A stretch of 64,000 nt of DNA, taken from NCBI RefSeq assembly GCF_009617595.1, contig NZ_WIXK01000001.1, positions 558,001-622,000 of the forward strand, read 5' to 3'. The notes below the pieces were generated by a model. It was not told the DNA's origin. It searched no databases and saw only the letters and a list, made by a program, of their open reading frames with translations. This DNA comes from Tritonibacter aquimaris. GTDB taxonomy: Bacteria > Pseudomonadota > Alphaproteobacteria > Rhodobacterales > Rhodobacteraceae. Made by a program: the position numbers and the translations under genes. This document shows positions 9,387-17,393 of this stretch, piece by piece; within the stretch, counting starts at the first letter, position 1; the number at the start of each line of letters is the position of its first letter.

Positions 9387-10562
9387 ATGTCCCGCACGCA
9401 GCAGACTTTTATTTCACCGATTGTGCTCTCACGCCGCTGGCTGGCGGAAATCCCCTGCCCGTCTGACTATCCTTTGCTGAACCTGTCACAGGCCGCCCCG
9501 GCAGATCCGCCGCCAGAAGCGCTGCGTCAGGCAATTGCCGTGACTGCGTTACACGACACCAGCGCCCATCTTTATGGGGCTGTTCTGGGCCGTACTGAGC
9601 TGCGTCAGGCGCTGGCTGAAAACGTGTCGCGCCATTATCAAGCGGATGTGCGGCCTGCACAGGTGGCCATCACTGCGGGCTGCAATCAGGCGTTCACTGC
9701 GACCATCGCCAGCCTGTGCAGCGAGGGTGATGAGGTGATCCTGCCGACGCCTTGGTATTTCAACCATAAAATGGCGCTGGATCTCGCGGGGGTGCGCGCG
9801 GTGCCGCTTGCGGTTGGCTCTGATATGTTGCCTGAAATTGCATCAGCCGAGGCGCTGATCACAGAACGCACACGCGCAATTGTACTGGTTACCCCCAACA
9901 ATCCCTGTGGTGTGGAATACCCGGATGGGCTGCTTTCGGCGTTTTATGAGTTGGCGAAAAAGCATCGGATCAGCCTTATCGTGGATGAGACCTATCGCGA
10001 TTTTGATAGCCGTTCAGAGGTTGCACACCACCTGTTTCAACAGCCTGACTGGGGTGAAACACTGGTGCATTTATATTCGTTTTCCAAGGCCTACCGGCTG
10101 ACCGGACACCGGGTTGGTGCGATTCTGACCCATGAGTCAAAAATGTTCGAAATTGAAAAGTTTCTCGACACGCATACCATCTGCCCAAACCAGATCGGAC
10201 AGATCGCAGCCCATTGGGGGATTGGCCATCTCGGCGACTGGTTGCAGGGGGAACGGCAGACCATTCTCAAACGTCGTGCCAAAATCGTGAGCGGCTTTGA
10301 ACGGCTTGTGGCACAGGGTTGGCAGCTTTTGGGCTGTGGGGCGTATTTTGCCTATGTCTCCCACCCGTTTGCAGCCTCCTCTGATGAAATCGCCAAACAG
10401 ATGCTGGCAGAACGCGGCATCCTGATGCTGCCGGGCACCATGTTCACCCCCGAAGGTGACATAGAAGGCGCGCGCCAGTTCCGCATTGCCTTTGCCAATA
10501 TTGATGAAGCTGGGATCGACACACTGTTTGACCGGCTCGCAAATTGGTCGCCAGATCAATAA
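9387..10562 (+). CDS. PLP-dependent class I/II aminotransferase
   Basis: 391 residues of the fold-type I aminotransferase family. Landmarks are LYGAVLGRTELRQALA near the N-terminus, the VTPNNPCGVEYP segment, the cofactor aspartate/tyrosine region IVDETYRDF, the Schiff-base lysine in YSFSKAYRLTGHRVG, and an arginine near the C-terminus (RQFRIAFAN) for the substrate carboxylate. The substrate cannot be told from sequence; aspartate- or alanine-type activities are both possible. AGGAG precedes the ATG. It stands alone between the gpt terminator and the ppiD-trpE unit. Confidence 0.88.
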   Translation: MSRTQQTFISPIVLSRRWLAEIPCPSDYPLLNLSQAAPADPPPEALRQAIAVTALHDTSAHLYGAVLGRTELRQALAENVSRHYQADVRPAQVAITAGCNQAFTATIASLCSEGDEVILPTPWYFNHKMALDLAGVRAVPLAVGSDMLPEIASAEALITERTRAIVLVTPNNPCGVEYPDGLLSAFYELAKKHRISLIVDETYRDFDSRSEVAHHLFQQPDWGETLVHLYSFSKAYRLTGHRVGAILTHESKMFEIEKFLDTHTICPNQIGQIAAHWGIGHLGDWLQGERQTILKRRAKIVSGFERLVAQGWQLLGCGAYFAYVSHPFAASSDEIAKQMLAERGILMLPGTMFTPEGDIEGARQFRIAFANIDEAGIDTLFDRLANWSPDQ

Positions 10563-10707
10563 GCACCGCATTTGTCATCATATATAGCACTGGGCGGGCT
10601 GCGCTCCCTTGCCCCTCTGGGTTGGGCAGCGTATTCAGGTGCCCAAACCACTGGCGCTAAACCATAGGCGGCAGTGAAATGAGATTTTGGCCATCAGGGC
10701 GGCAGGC

Positions 10708-12537
10708 ATGAAACAGCTTTCTAAAACCTTTGTTTGGATCCTCATGGGGATGCTTATTGTCGGCTTGGCCGGCTTTGGTGCGGTGAACTTCACCAGCTCC
10801 GCCACTGCGGTGGCGATTGTGGGCGATGAAGAAGTCAGCATCAACGACTACGCCCGTGAACTGCAGCGCGAACAGCGCGCACTTCAGGCGCAGACCGGTC
10901 AGGCAATGACCATTTCGCAGCTGGTTGAACTGGGCATGGATCGCGCGGTGCTGTCGCAGCTCGTCTCCATTGCGGCGATCGACAATGAAGTCAGCCGCAT
11001 TGGTATCTCAACCGGGGATCATAACCTGCAGCGTGAGATCTCCCAGATTGACGCGTTCCAGGGTATCAACGGCCAGTTTGATCGCGAAGCCTATGCCTTT
11101 GCCCTGCAAAACGCGGGCCTCAGTGAGCGCGAGTTTGAAGAAGACATCCGCAAGGAAACCGCCCGCACCATTCTGCAGGGCTCAGTCCTGTCAGGGGTCA
11201 AAATGCCCGCACTGCTGAAAGACACGCTGCTGGATTATGTCGGTGCGCGTCGCAGCTTCTCTTATGTGCTGCTGGATGAAAATGATGCGGTGTTGACGGC
11301 TGAGCTGCCGGAAACCGCAGAATTGCGAGTGTTTTACGATGAAAACATTGCTGATTTCACCCTGCCGGAAACCAAAGTCATCACCTATGTGCACCTGACG
11401 CCCGAGATGATGCTCGAAGAGGTCCAGGTGGATGACGCCGCGATCCAAGCCCTGTTTGATCAGCGCAGCGCGGAGTATCAACAGCCCGAGCGTCGTCTGG
11501 TGGAACGTCTGGTGTTTGGTGATCAGGCCAGCGCGGATCACGCCAAAGCCCAGCTTGATCTGGGCGGCACCCTGTTTGAAACCCTGGTGGCCGATCGTGG
11601 TTTGACGCTGCAGGATGTGGATCTGGGCGATGTGACCCGTGATGCGCTGGGTGATGCGGGTGATGCAATCTTTGCCGCGGATGTAGATGCGGTTGTTGGC
11701 CCGCTGCCCTCTGATCTGGGCCCGGCGCTGTATCGGGTGAACGGCAAACTGGCCGCGCGCAACACCACCTTGGATGAGGTCCGCGATGTGCTCCAGCGTG
11801 AAGTTGCATCAGATCGCGCCCGTCGTCTGGTAGAAGCGCGCGCAGAAGATCTCGAAGACCTGCTGGCCGGCGGCACCACGCTGGAAGAGCTGGCAGACAG
11901 CGACGGCCTTGCGCTGGCAACCCTGAACTGGACCACCGTGAGCAGCGATGACATCGCCGCCTACGAAGGCTTCCGCGCCCGCGCCGCAGCCGTGACCGTG
12001 GATGATTTCCCGACTATCGATTTCCTCGATGATGGCAGCATCTACGCTGTCCGCCTTGACGAAATCCTGCCGCCCCGCCCGGCCCAATTCGACACCATCG
12101 AAAATGATGTGCTCGCCGCATGGCAGGCGCAGCGCACCCGGACCGCGCTTGCCGCACAAGCCAATGCGCTGATGCAGGCAGCAAACGCTGCGGATGGTTT
12201 TGCCGAAGATGCAGAGGTTGTCACTGAGACCGGCCTCACCCGCACCGCCTATCTGGATCAGACCCCGGCAACCTTGGTGAATGACGTGTTTGACATGAAC
12301 GTGGGTGAATACCGCGTGATTGCGGGCACCGAAAACACCGCTGTTGTGCGCCTGGATGCGCTGCTGGAGCCTTCGCAAAACGATGAGCTTGAGCTGTTGT
12401 CCTCCGCAATTGAGGCCCAGCTGGATCAGGCTCTGGCCTCGGCCCTGTTTGATGCGCTGGCCACTGATCTGCGCATCAAGGCTGAGCCCCGCGTGAACGA
12501 GCAGGCCCTGTCTGCGGTTCAGGCCAACTTCCACTAA
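10708..12537 (+). CDS. ppiD: PpiD/SurA-type peptidyl-prolyl isomerase, inner-membrane anchored
   Basis: 609 residues. A single transmembrane helix (about 11-32, WILMGMLIVGLAGFGAVNF) anchors a large periplasmic part. A SurA_N/PpiD chaperone region follows (about 45-190), then a parvulin-like region and a long acidic C-terminal half. The family helps outer-membrane and secreted proteins fold at the periplasmic face of the inner membrane. The frame extends seven codons further to a TTG, but the ATG at 10708 is preferred. Only 14 bases separate its stop from trpE, so the two are probably co-transcribed. The parvulin domain is divergent, so isomerase activity is uncertain. Confidence 0.88.
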   Translation: MKQLSKTFVWILMGMLIVGLAGFGAVNFTSSATAVAIVGDEEVSINDYARELQREQRALQAQTGQAMTISQLVELGMDRAVLSQLVSIAAIDNEVSRIGISTGDHNLQREISQIDAFQGINGQFDREAYAFALQNAGLSEREFEEDIRKETARTILQGSVLSGVKMPALLKDTLLDYVGARRSFSYVLLDENDAVLTAELPETAELRVFYDENIADFTLPETKVITYVHLTPEMMLEEVQVDDAAIQALFDQRSAEYQQPERRLVERLVFGDQASADHAKAQLDLGGTLFETLVADRGLTLQDVDLGDVTRDALGDAGDAIFAADVDAVVGPLPSDLGPALYRVNGKLAARNTTLDEVRDVLQREVASDRARRLVEARAEDLEDLLAGGTTLEELADSDGLALATLNWTTVSSDDIAAYEGFRARAAAVTVDDFPTIDFLDDGSIYAVRLDEILPPRPAQFDTIENDVLAAWQAQRTRTALAAQANALMQAANAADGFAEDAEVVTETGLTRTAYLDQTPATLVNDVFDMNVGEYRVIAGTENTAVVRLDALLEPSQNDELELLSSAIEAQLDQALASALFDALATDLRIKAEPRVNEQALSAVQANFH

Positions 12538-12551
12538 AAGGCAGCTTTCTC

Positions 12552-14063
12552 ATGGCTCTGACCCCAGAATACAGCGATTTCGCCACAGCCTATGATGCAG
12601 GCCACAATCAAGTGGTCTACACACGGCTGGCGGCGGATCTCGACACGCCCGTGTCTTTGATGCTGAAACTCACAGGCGCGCAGAAAGATGCGTTTATGCT
12701 GGAATCTGTCACCGGCGGCGAAGTGCGCGGGCGCTACTCCATTATTGGTATGAAGCCGGATCTGGTCTGGCGTTCGCGTGGTGAAAACTCTGAGCTCAAC
12801 CGCGCGGCGCGCTTTGACGATCAGGCGTTTGAAGCGCAATCCGGCAACCCGCTCGACAATCTGCGCGCGCTTTTGGCCGAGAGCAAAATCGACCTGCCCG
12901 ATGATCTGCCGCAGGCTGCCGCGGGTCTGTTTGGATATTTGGGCTATGACATGGTGCGCCATGTGGAAGTGCTGCCAAATGTGAACCCAGACCCGCTTGG
13001 CCTGCCCGATGCGGTGATGATGCGCCCCTCGGTGATTGCCGTGCTTGATGGCGTAAAAGGCGAAGTCACCGTGGTGTCGCCTGTGTGGAACAATGGTGAC
13101 CAGACCGCCCGCGCAGCCTATGCGCAGGCCTCTGAGCGGGTGATGGATGCGGTGCGTGATCTTGAACGCGCCATGCCCGAAGCCACCCGCGATCTGGGTG
13201 ACAGCCGCGATGTGGGTGAACCGGTGTCGAACTTTACCAAGTCCGGCTATATGGAAGCGGTGGAAAAGGCCAAGGATTACATCCGCGCCGGTGACATCTT
13301 TCAGGTGGTGCCCGCACAGCGCTGGACCCATGATTTCCCGCTGCCGCCATTTGCGCTTTATCGCTCGCTGCGCCGCACCAACCCCTCGCCGTTTATGTTC
13401 TATTTCAACTTCGGCGGCTTTCAGGTGGTGGGCGCGTCGCCTGAAATCCTGGTGCGGGTCTTTGGCAATGAGGTCACCATCCGACCCATCGCAGGCACCC
13501 GCCCGCGTGGCGCAACCCCTGAAGAAGACAAAGCCAATGAGCTCGATCTGCTTGCCGATAAAAAAGAGCTGGCCGAGCATTTGATGCTTTTGGATCTCGG
13601 GCGCAATGACGTGGGTCGTGTGGCCAAAATCGGCACGGTGAAACCCACCGAGGAATTCATCATCGAGCGCTACAGCCATGTGATGCATATCGTGTCAAAC
13701 GTCGTTGGTGAACTGCATGACGACAAAGATGCGCTGGATGCGTTTTTTGCGGGAATGCCTGCAGGCACCGTATCCGGTGCGCCCAAGGTGCGCGCGATGG
13801 AAATCATCGACGAGCTTGAGCCGGAAAAACGTGGCGTTTACGGCGGCGGTGTTGGTTATTTCTCGGCTGGGGGGGACATGGATATGTGTATCGCCCTGCG
13901 TACTGCCATCGTCAAAGATGAAAAGCTTTATATTCAGGCGGGCGGCGGTGTTGTTTATGACAGCAACCCCGAGGCGGAATATATGGAAACCGTTCATAAA
14001 TCCAACGCCATCCGGCGCGCGGCCGCAGATGCGTCGCGCTTCATTCGCGGCGGCAACAGCTGA
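12552..14063 (+). CDS. trpE: Anthranilate synthase component I
   Basis: Converts chorismate plus ammonia to anthranilate, the first step of tryptophan synthesis; the ammonia comes from TrpG, encoded at 21124. The 503 residues show the N-terminal regulatory MLES element (about 54-57, the tryptophan-sensing site in the family) and the chorismate-binding half from about residue 230, with FQVVPAQRW, RPIAGTRPRG, LDLGRNDVGRVA, YSHVMHIVSNV, GAPKVRAMEIIDELEP and IQAGGGVVYDS. No trp leader peptide or attenuator can lie directly upstream because ppiD ends 14 bases before. A terminator follows. Confidence 0.98.
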   Translation: MALTPEYSDFATAYDAGHNQVVYTRLAADLDTPVSLMLKLTGAQKDAFMLESVTGGEVRGRYSIIGMKPDLVWRSRGENSELNRAARFDDQAFEAQSGNPLDNLRALLAESKIDLPDDLPQAAAGLFGYLGYDMVRHVEVLPNVNPDPLGLPDAVMMRPSVIAVLDGVKGEVTVVSPVWNNGDQTARAAYAQASERVMDAVRDLERAMPEATRDLGDSRDVGEPVSNFTKSGYMEAVEKAKDYIRAGDIFQVVPAQRWTHDFPLPPFALYRSLRRTNPSPFMFYFNFGGFQVVGASPEILVRVFGNEVTIRPIAGTRPRGATPEEDKANELDLLADKKELAEHLMLLDLGRNDVGRVAKIGTVKPTEEFIIERYSHVMHIVSNVVGELHDDKDALDAFFAGMPAGTVSGAPKVRAMEIIDELEPEKRGVYGGGVGYFSAGGDMDMCIALRTAIVKDEKLYIQAGGGVVYDSNPEAEYMETVHKSNAIRRAAADASRFIRGGNS

Positions 14064-14109
14064 GGCAAGCTCAGAAGCCTTCGGCGGGAGTATTTTAAAA
14101 AAGGTGAAG

Positions 14110-14136
14110 GGGCGTGGCGTTTGCCGCGCCCTTTTT
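14110..14136 (+). terminator. Intrinsic terminator after trpE
   Basis: A 9-bp stem (14110-14118 with 14123-14131, one G-T) closes a GTTT loop and is followed by TTTTT. It ends the ppiD-trpE unit. Confidence 0.88.
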
Positions 14137-14261
14137 CTTTGCCTCACACAGCACTGTGATCAAGCCAGCGTGAAAAACTTGCCGCAGCTTTACCGCTTGT
14201 TAGGGGCGGCAAGGAAATAACTGGATCGACAGAATTTTCGTCAAATGAGGAAATTTAAAAC

Positions 14262-15410
14262 TTGTTAGAACAACAGTCGATCCTTGCCCCTCATCTCCTG
14301 ATGGAGTTTCAGGATGTTCAAACCGCAGATGAGGTAGCTGAGCTGGTCACAGCGGCAAAAGCCGCGTCACTGGCTGATGGTGGGCTAACCACCGATGCGT
14401 TGCTCACGCGTGCGCTGGAACTTGATCCCCACCACCACGAAGCACAGCTGCTGCGTGAGAGGCTTTATCAGACCTTTGTGCCGCGCTGGCATTTCCCTAT
14501 GCTGGCGGATCAGGCTCGCAATCAGGCCTATGCGCGCGCGATTGCCGCCAAGGTCCGCCCCGGTGATGTGGTGCTGGATATTGGCTGTGGCGCCGGGCTT
14601 ACGGCGATGCTGGCGGCACGTGCTGGCGCAAAACATGTATACACCTGCGAACAGCAGCCGCTGATTGCCCGCGCCGCGCGCCGGGTGATTGCGCAAAACG
14701 GGCTGAGCGACCGGATCACCGTGATCAACAAATGGTCGCATGACATTGTGATCGGCGTCGATATGGCCGAGCCTGCGGATGTGGTGGTGTCTGAAATTGT
14801 AGACACAGTGTTATTGGGCGAAGGTGCGCTGGCGACCTTGACCCATGCGATGGCGGTATTGGCCAAACCAGAGGCCCGCGCCGTGCCGGAACATGGTGTG
14901 CTGAAGGCGCAGCTTGTCGAAAGCGCGGCTCTGCAGCAGATGTGGCAGCCCCCCAGCGCCGAAGGCTTTGATCTCAGCGCGTTTCATCACCTTGCCCAGG
15001 TGGCACAGCTGACGCCGCATGATTTTGACGCCTGTGATCTGCGCGCGCTGGGGCCAAAGGTGGATCTGTTTGATTTTGATTTCACCCGCCCCTCGATTGA
15101 ACCGGGACGCGTCAGCCAGCGCTTGCGCTGCAGTCGTGCAGGCACCGCACAGGCGGTTTTGGTGAGCTTTGAAATGCAGCTCGCGCCGGGCATTCAGGTC
15201 AACAATGATATTGGTGCAGGCGGCCATTGGGGGCGCACGGCGTTTCTGCTCGATCAGCCCAAAATGCTGCACCCCGGTGCCGAAATCGCGGTAACAGCGC
15301 AACACGATGCCGCTGCCCTGAGCCTTGCCATTGATCATCAGCCGACGGCGCGTTGGGATCAGCAGGGCTGGAACCTTACGACCAAGCGGAAACAACCCGC
15401 CTATCACTAA
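14262..15410 (+). CDS. Protein arginine methyltransferase-like SAM enzyme (PRMT7-like)
   Basis: 382 residues. The SAM-binding core starts with a PRMT-like helix (ARNQAYARAI, about 85-94) and motif I VLDIGCGAGLTAM (104-116), then an acidic end of strand 2 at Glu130. The segment SEIVDTVLLGE places two glutamates nine apart (Glu178 and Glu187), the spacing of the PRMT double-E loop that grips the substrate arginine. Near the C-terminus GGHWGRTAFLL (His322-Trp323) matches the PRMT THW loop. The TTG start has GAGGA nine bases upstream, and no ATG gives a better site. It is an isolated gene. Real protein arginine methylation is an inference; a small-molecule substrate is also possible. Confidence 0.75.
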   Translation: MLEQQSILAPHLLMEFQDVQTADEVAELVTAAKAASLADGGLTTDALLTRALELDPHHHEAQLLRERLYQTFVPRWHFPMLADQARNQAYARAIAAKVRPGDVVLDIGCGAGLTAMLAARAGAKHVYTCEQQPLIARAARRVIAQNGLSDRITVINKWSHDIVIGVDMAEPADVVVSEIVDTVLLGEGALATLTHAMAVLAKPEARAVPEHGVLKAQLVESAALQQMWQPPSAEGFDLSAFHHLAQVAQLTPHDFDACDLRALGPKVDLFDFDFTRPSIEPGRVSQRLRCSRAGTAQAVLVSFEMQLAPGIQVNNDIGAGGHWGRTAFLLDQPKMLHPGAEIAVTAQHDAAALSLAIDHQPTARWDQQGWNLTTKRKQPAYH

Positions 15411-15455
15411 GGCTGATATTCTGCGCCGCGCAGTTTCTGCCGCGCGGCGCAAATC

Positions 15456-16310
15456 TTACTGCGACAGCACTGCCACAACCGCCGCCGAAAGCTCACGCAG
15501 GGCTGCATTGCGGGTTTGAAAATCCACCTCTGCCTCACTGATGTAGATCGCGGCAATCCAGGGCGAACCCTTCGGCGGCGCGATCACCGCAATCAGGCTG
15601 CGGCTGTCCTTGCCTGCGCCGGATTTGTCCCAGATCTTCCAGCTCTTGGGCGCAGCCTCACGCAAAAGGTTCTGGGTCACCCCACCCTTGCCCATCCAAC
15701 TGCGTAACTGCTGCCGCGCGTCTTGTGACAAGAGATCGGAAAAGAAAATCGCGCTGAGGGTTTCAACCATTGCCCGCGGTGTAGTGGTATCTAGATCTTC
15801 AGACGGGCTGTTCAGCGCAGGCTCCATACGATCCAACCGACTAACTTCATCACCAAGGCTGCGCAGAAATGCAGTGACCGTTTCGGGGCCATTCAGCCGT
15901 TGCAGCAAAAGGTTCGCGGCGGTGTTGTCGCTTAGATCCAGGGTGGCAAGGCAAAGATCACCAATCGATAGACTGCCCCCCACATGACGCGTGCTGACCG
16001 GCGCATATGACAGCAGATCATCCTGCAAAATGGGCACGTGTTCATCCAGCGACAGCAGCCCTTGATCGTTCTGCGCCAGAACGGTTGCGCAGATCAGTGT
16101 CTTTGCGGTGCTGGTCAGCAAAACCGGCGTGTCCGGGCGGTGAAACCAGCTGTGATCGGAGTGGATCAAAGCAACTCCCACCCGCGCGTCAAGGCGGGTT
16201 TCAATCGCGCTGATGGTTTGGGAGAGCGGGTCAAATGATGTCTGCGCCGTTGCCGCGCTAAAACAGGACAGGGCCAAACCCAACCCTGCCGCCAAAATGC
16301 GAAGCCGCAT
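15456..16310 (-). CDS. bla: Class A serine beta-lactamase
   Basis: 284 residues with a signal peptide ending near ATAQ (residue 23), so the enzyme is periplasmic. All class A landmarks are present: Ser67-Thr-Ala-Lys70 (S70xxK73), Ser127-Asp-Asn129 (SDN loop), Glu163 and Asn167 in EPALN (E166, N170), DTTTP, and Lys229-Ser-Gly231 in place of the commoner KTG. It should therefore hydrolyse penicillins or related beta-lactams through an acyl-enzyme. It is divergent from an AmpR-type LysR gene, the arrangement of inducible chromosomal beta-lactamases. The substrate range cannot be judged from sequence. Confidence 0.93.
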   Translation of the reverse strand: MRLRILAAGLGLALSCFSAATAQTSFDPLSQTISAIETRLDARVGVALIHSDHSWFHRPDTPVLLTSTAKTLICATVLAQNDQGLLSLDEHVPILQDDLLSYAPVSTRHVGGSLSIGDLCLATLDLSDNTAANLLLQRLNGPETVTAFLRSLGDEVSRLDRMEPALNSPSEDLDTTTPRAMVETLSAIFFSDLLSQDARQQLRSWMGKGGVTQNLLREAAPKSWKIWDKSGAGKDSRSLIAVIAPPKGSPWIAAIYISEAEVDFQTRNAALRELSAAVVAVLSQ

Positions 16311-16371
16311 GATGGTATCCTTTCAAATGTCTGGTTTATGGTTCTGTTCATCAACAAAAGTAATGCACCCT

Positions 16372-16416
16372 TTCTATTGCGCGGGCTTTTTGTCTGATAG
16401 ACGAGAAAAAATAGAA
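16372..16416. promoter_or_regulatory. Inverted repeat in the bla/ampR-type divergent spacer
   Basis: TTCTATT (16372-16378) and AATAGAA (16410-16416) form a 7-bp inverted repeat, with a second small dyad GTCT-GAT-AGAC (16392-16402) between them. The 129-base spacer lies between two divergent starts, where AmpR-family regulators bind. I infer an operator; the exact T-N11-A element was not pinned down. Confidence 0.45.
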
Positions 16417-16439
16417 CCTTCCATTAGTTGAGGTCATGC

Positions 16440-17333
16440 ATGGATCGCCCGGATATTCCGCTGAACGCGCTTAGAACCCTTGAGGTGGCAATGCGTCAGG
16501 GCAGTTTCACCCGCGCCGCACAAGAGTTGCGGGTGACGCAGGCGGCGGTCAGCCACCAGATTGCCCGGCTCGAAGATCTGTTGGGGGTGACGCTGTTTTT
16601 GCGCACGCCGCAGGGGCTTGTGCCCACCGATGAGGGGCGCATGTTGTTTCCGGTGCTCGAACACAGTTTCGAAGCCATTGCGCGCAGTCTGGATCGGCTG
16701 ACAGGAAATCGCGATGCCGAAGTGTTGAACCTTGGCGTCAACAGCAGTTTTGCCCTGGGCTGGCTGCTGCCACGGCTGGATCAGTTTCGCGCCGCCCACC
16801 CCCAGATTGATCTGCGCATTGCCACCAATAACAACCGGGTGGAAATCCTGCGCGAAGGGTTGGATATGGCGATCCGCTTTGGCACCGGCGGCTGGACCGG
16901 CCATGAAGTGCAGCCATTGATGGAGGTTGTGTTTTCACCACTTTGCGCGCCTAAGCTGGCGCAAAGATTGCACCACCCGCCTGATCTGGGGCAGATGCCG
17001 CTTTTGCGCAGTTTTCGCGCGGCGGAATGGAGCAATTGGTTTGACGCGGTGCAGATCCCCTGCCCGCCGCTTCAGGGACCGGTGTTTGACAGCTCGCTTG
17101 CGCTGGCTGAACTTGCTGCAGCAGGCGAAGGTGTGGCGTTGCTACCAAAGGCGATGTTTGCGCGCTACCTGCAAGACGGGCGTCTGGTGCAGCCCTTCCC
17201 TGATGAGGTGCCGCTTGGCCAGTATTATCTGGCCTGGCCGTCAGAACGCGCAATCAGCGCGGCGATGCGCGATTTTGCCCAATGGATCACGCAGACATGC
17301 GTGCAGGCGCCAGACGTATTTGAAAAAAGCTAA
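16440..17333 (+). CDS. LysR-family regulator of the AmpR/GcvA type
   Basis: 297 residues. The N-terminal winged helix-turn-helix contains LNALRTLEVAMRQGSFTRAA and VTQAAVSHQIARLEDLLG, wording typical of AmpR/GcvA proteins, followed by a substrate-binding domain with VNSSFALGWLLPRL and DMAIRFGTGGW. Starts are possible at TTG 16428 and ATG 16440; GAGG six to seven bases upstream favours 16440. Divergent transcription from a class A beta-lactamase suggests it activates that gene in response to cell-wall fragments, as AmpR does. This is inference from position and family. Confidence 0.88.
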   Translation: MDRPDIPLNALRTLEVAMRQGSFTRAAQELRVTQAAVSHQIARLEDLLGVTLFLRTPQGLVPTDEGRMLFPVLEHSFEAIARSLDRLTGNRDAEVLNLGVNSSFALGWLLPRLDQFRAAHPQIDLRIATNNNRVEILREGLDMAIRFGTGGWTGHEVQPLMEVVFSPLCAPKLAQRLHHPPDLGQMPLLRSFRAAEWSNWFDAVQIPCPPLQGPVFDSSLALAELAAAGEGVALLPKAMFARYLQDGRLVQPFPDEVPLGQYYLAWPSERAISAAMRDFAQWITQTCVQAPDVFEKS

Positions 17334-17352
17334 CGCGCGGTGCTGCGCGAAA

Positions 17353-17387
17353 AAAACAGCGCGCCGTTTAAAAAGGCGCGCTGTTTT
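17353..17387. terminator. Bidirectional terminator between the regulator and phoX
   Basis: A 13-bp perfect stem (AAAACAGCGCGCC, 17353-17365, with 17375-17387) carries A runs on one side and T runs on the other. It can end both the plus-strand regulator and the minus-strand phoX transcripts, which converge here. Confidence 0.92.
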
Positions 17388-17393
17388 CAGGTT

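Noticed and set aside
12538-12551. trp leader or attenuator before trpE
   Set aside because: Only 14 bases separate ppiD and trpE, too short for a leader peptide and attenuator.
12534-13688. 384-residue antisense frame over trpE
   Set aside because: Shadow of trpE; no domain and no ribosome binding site.
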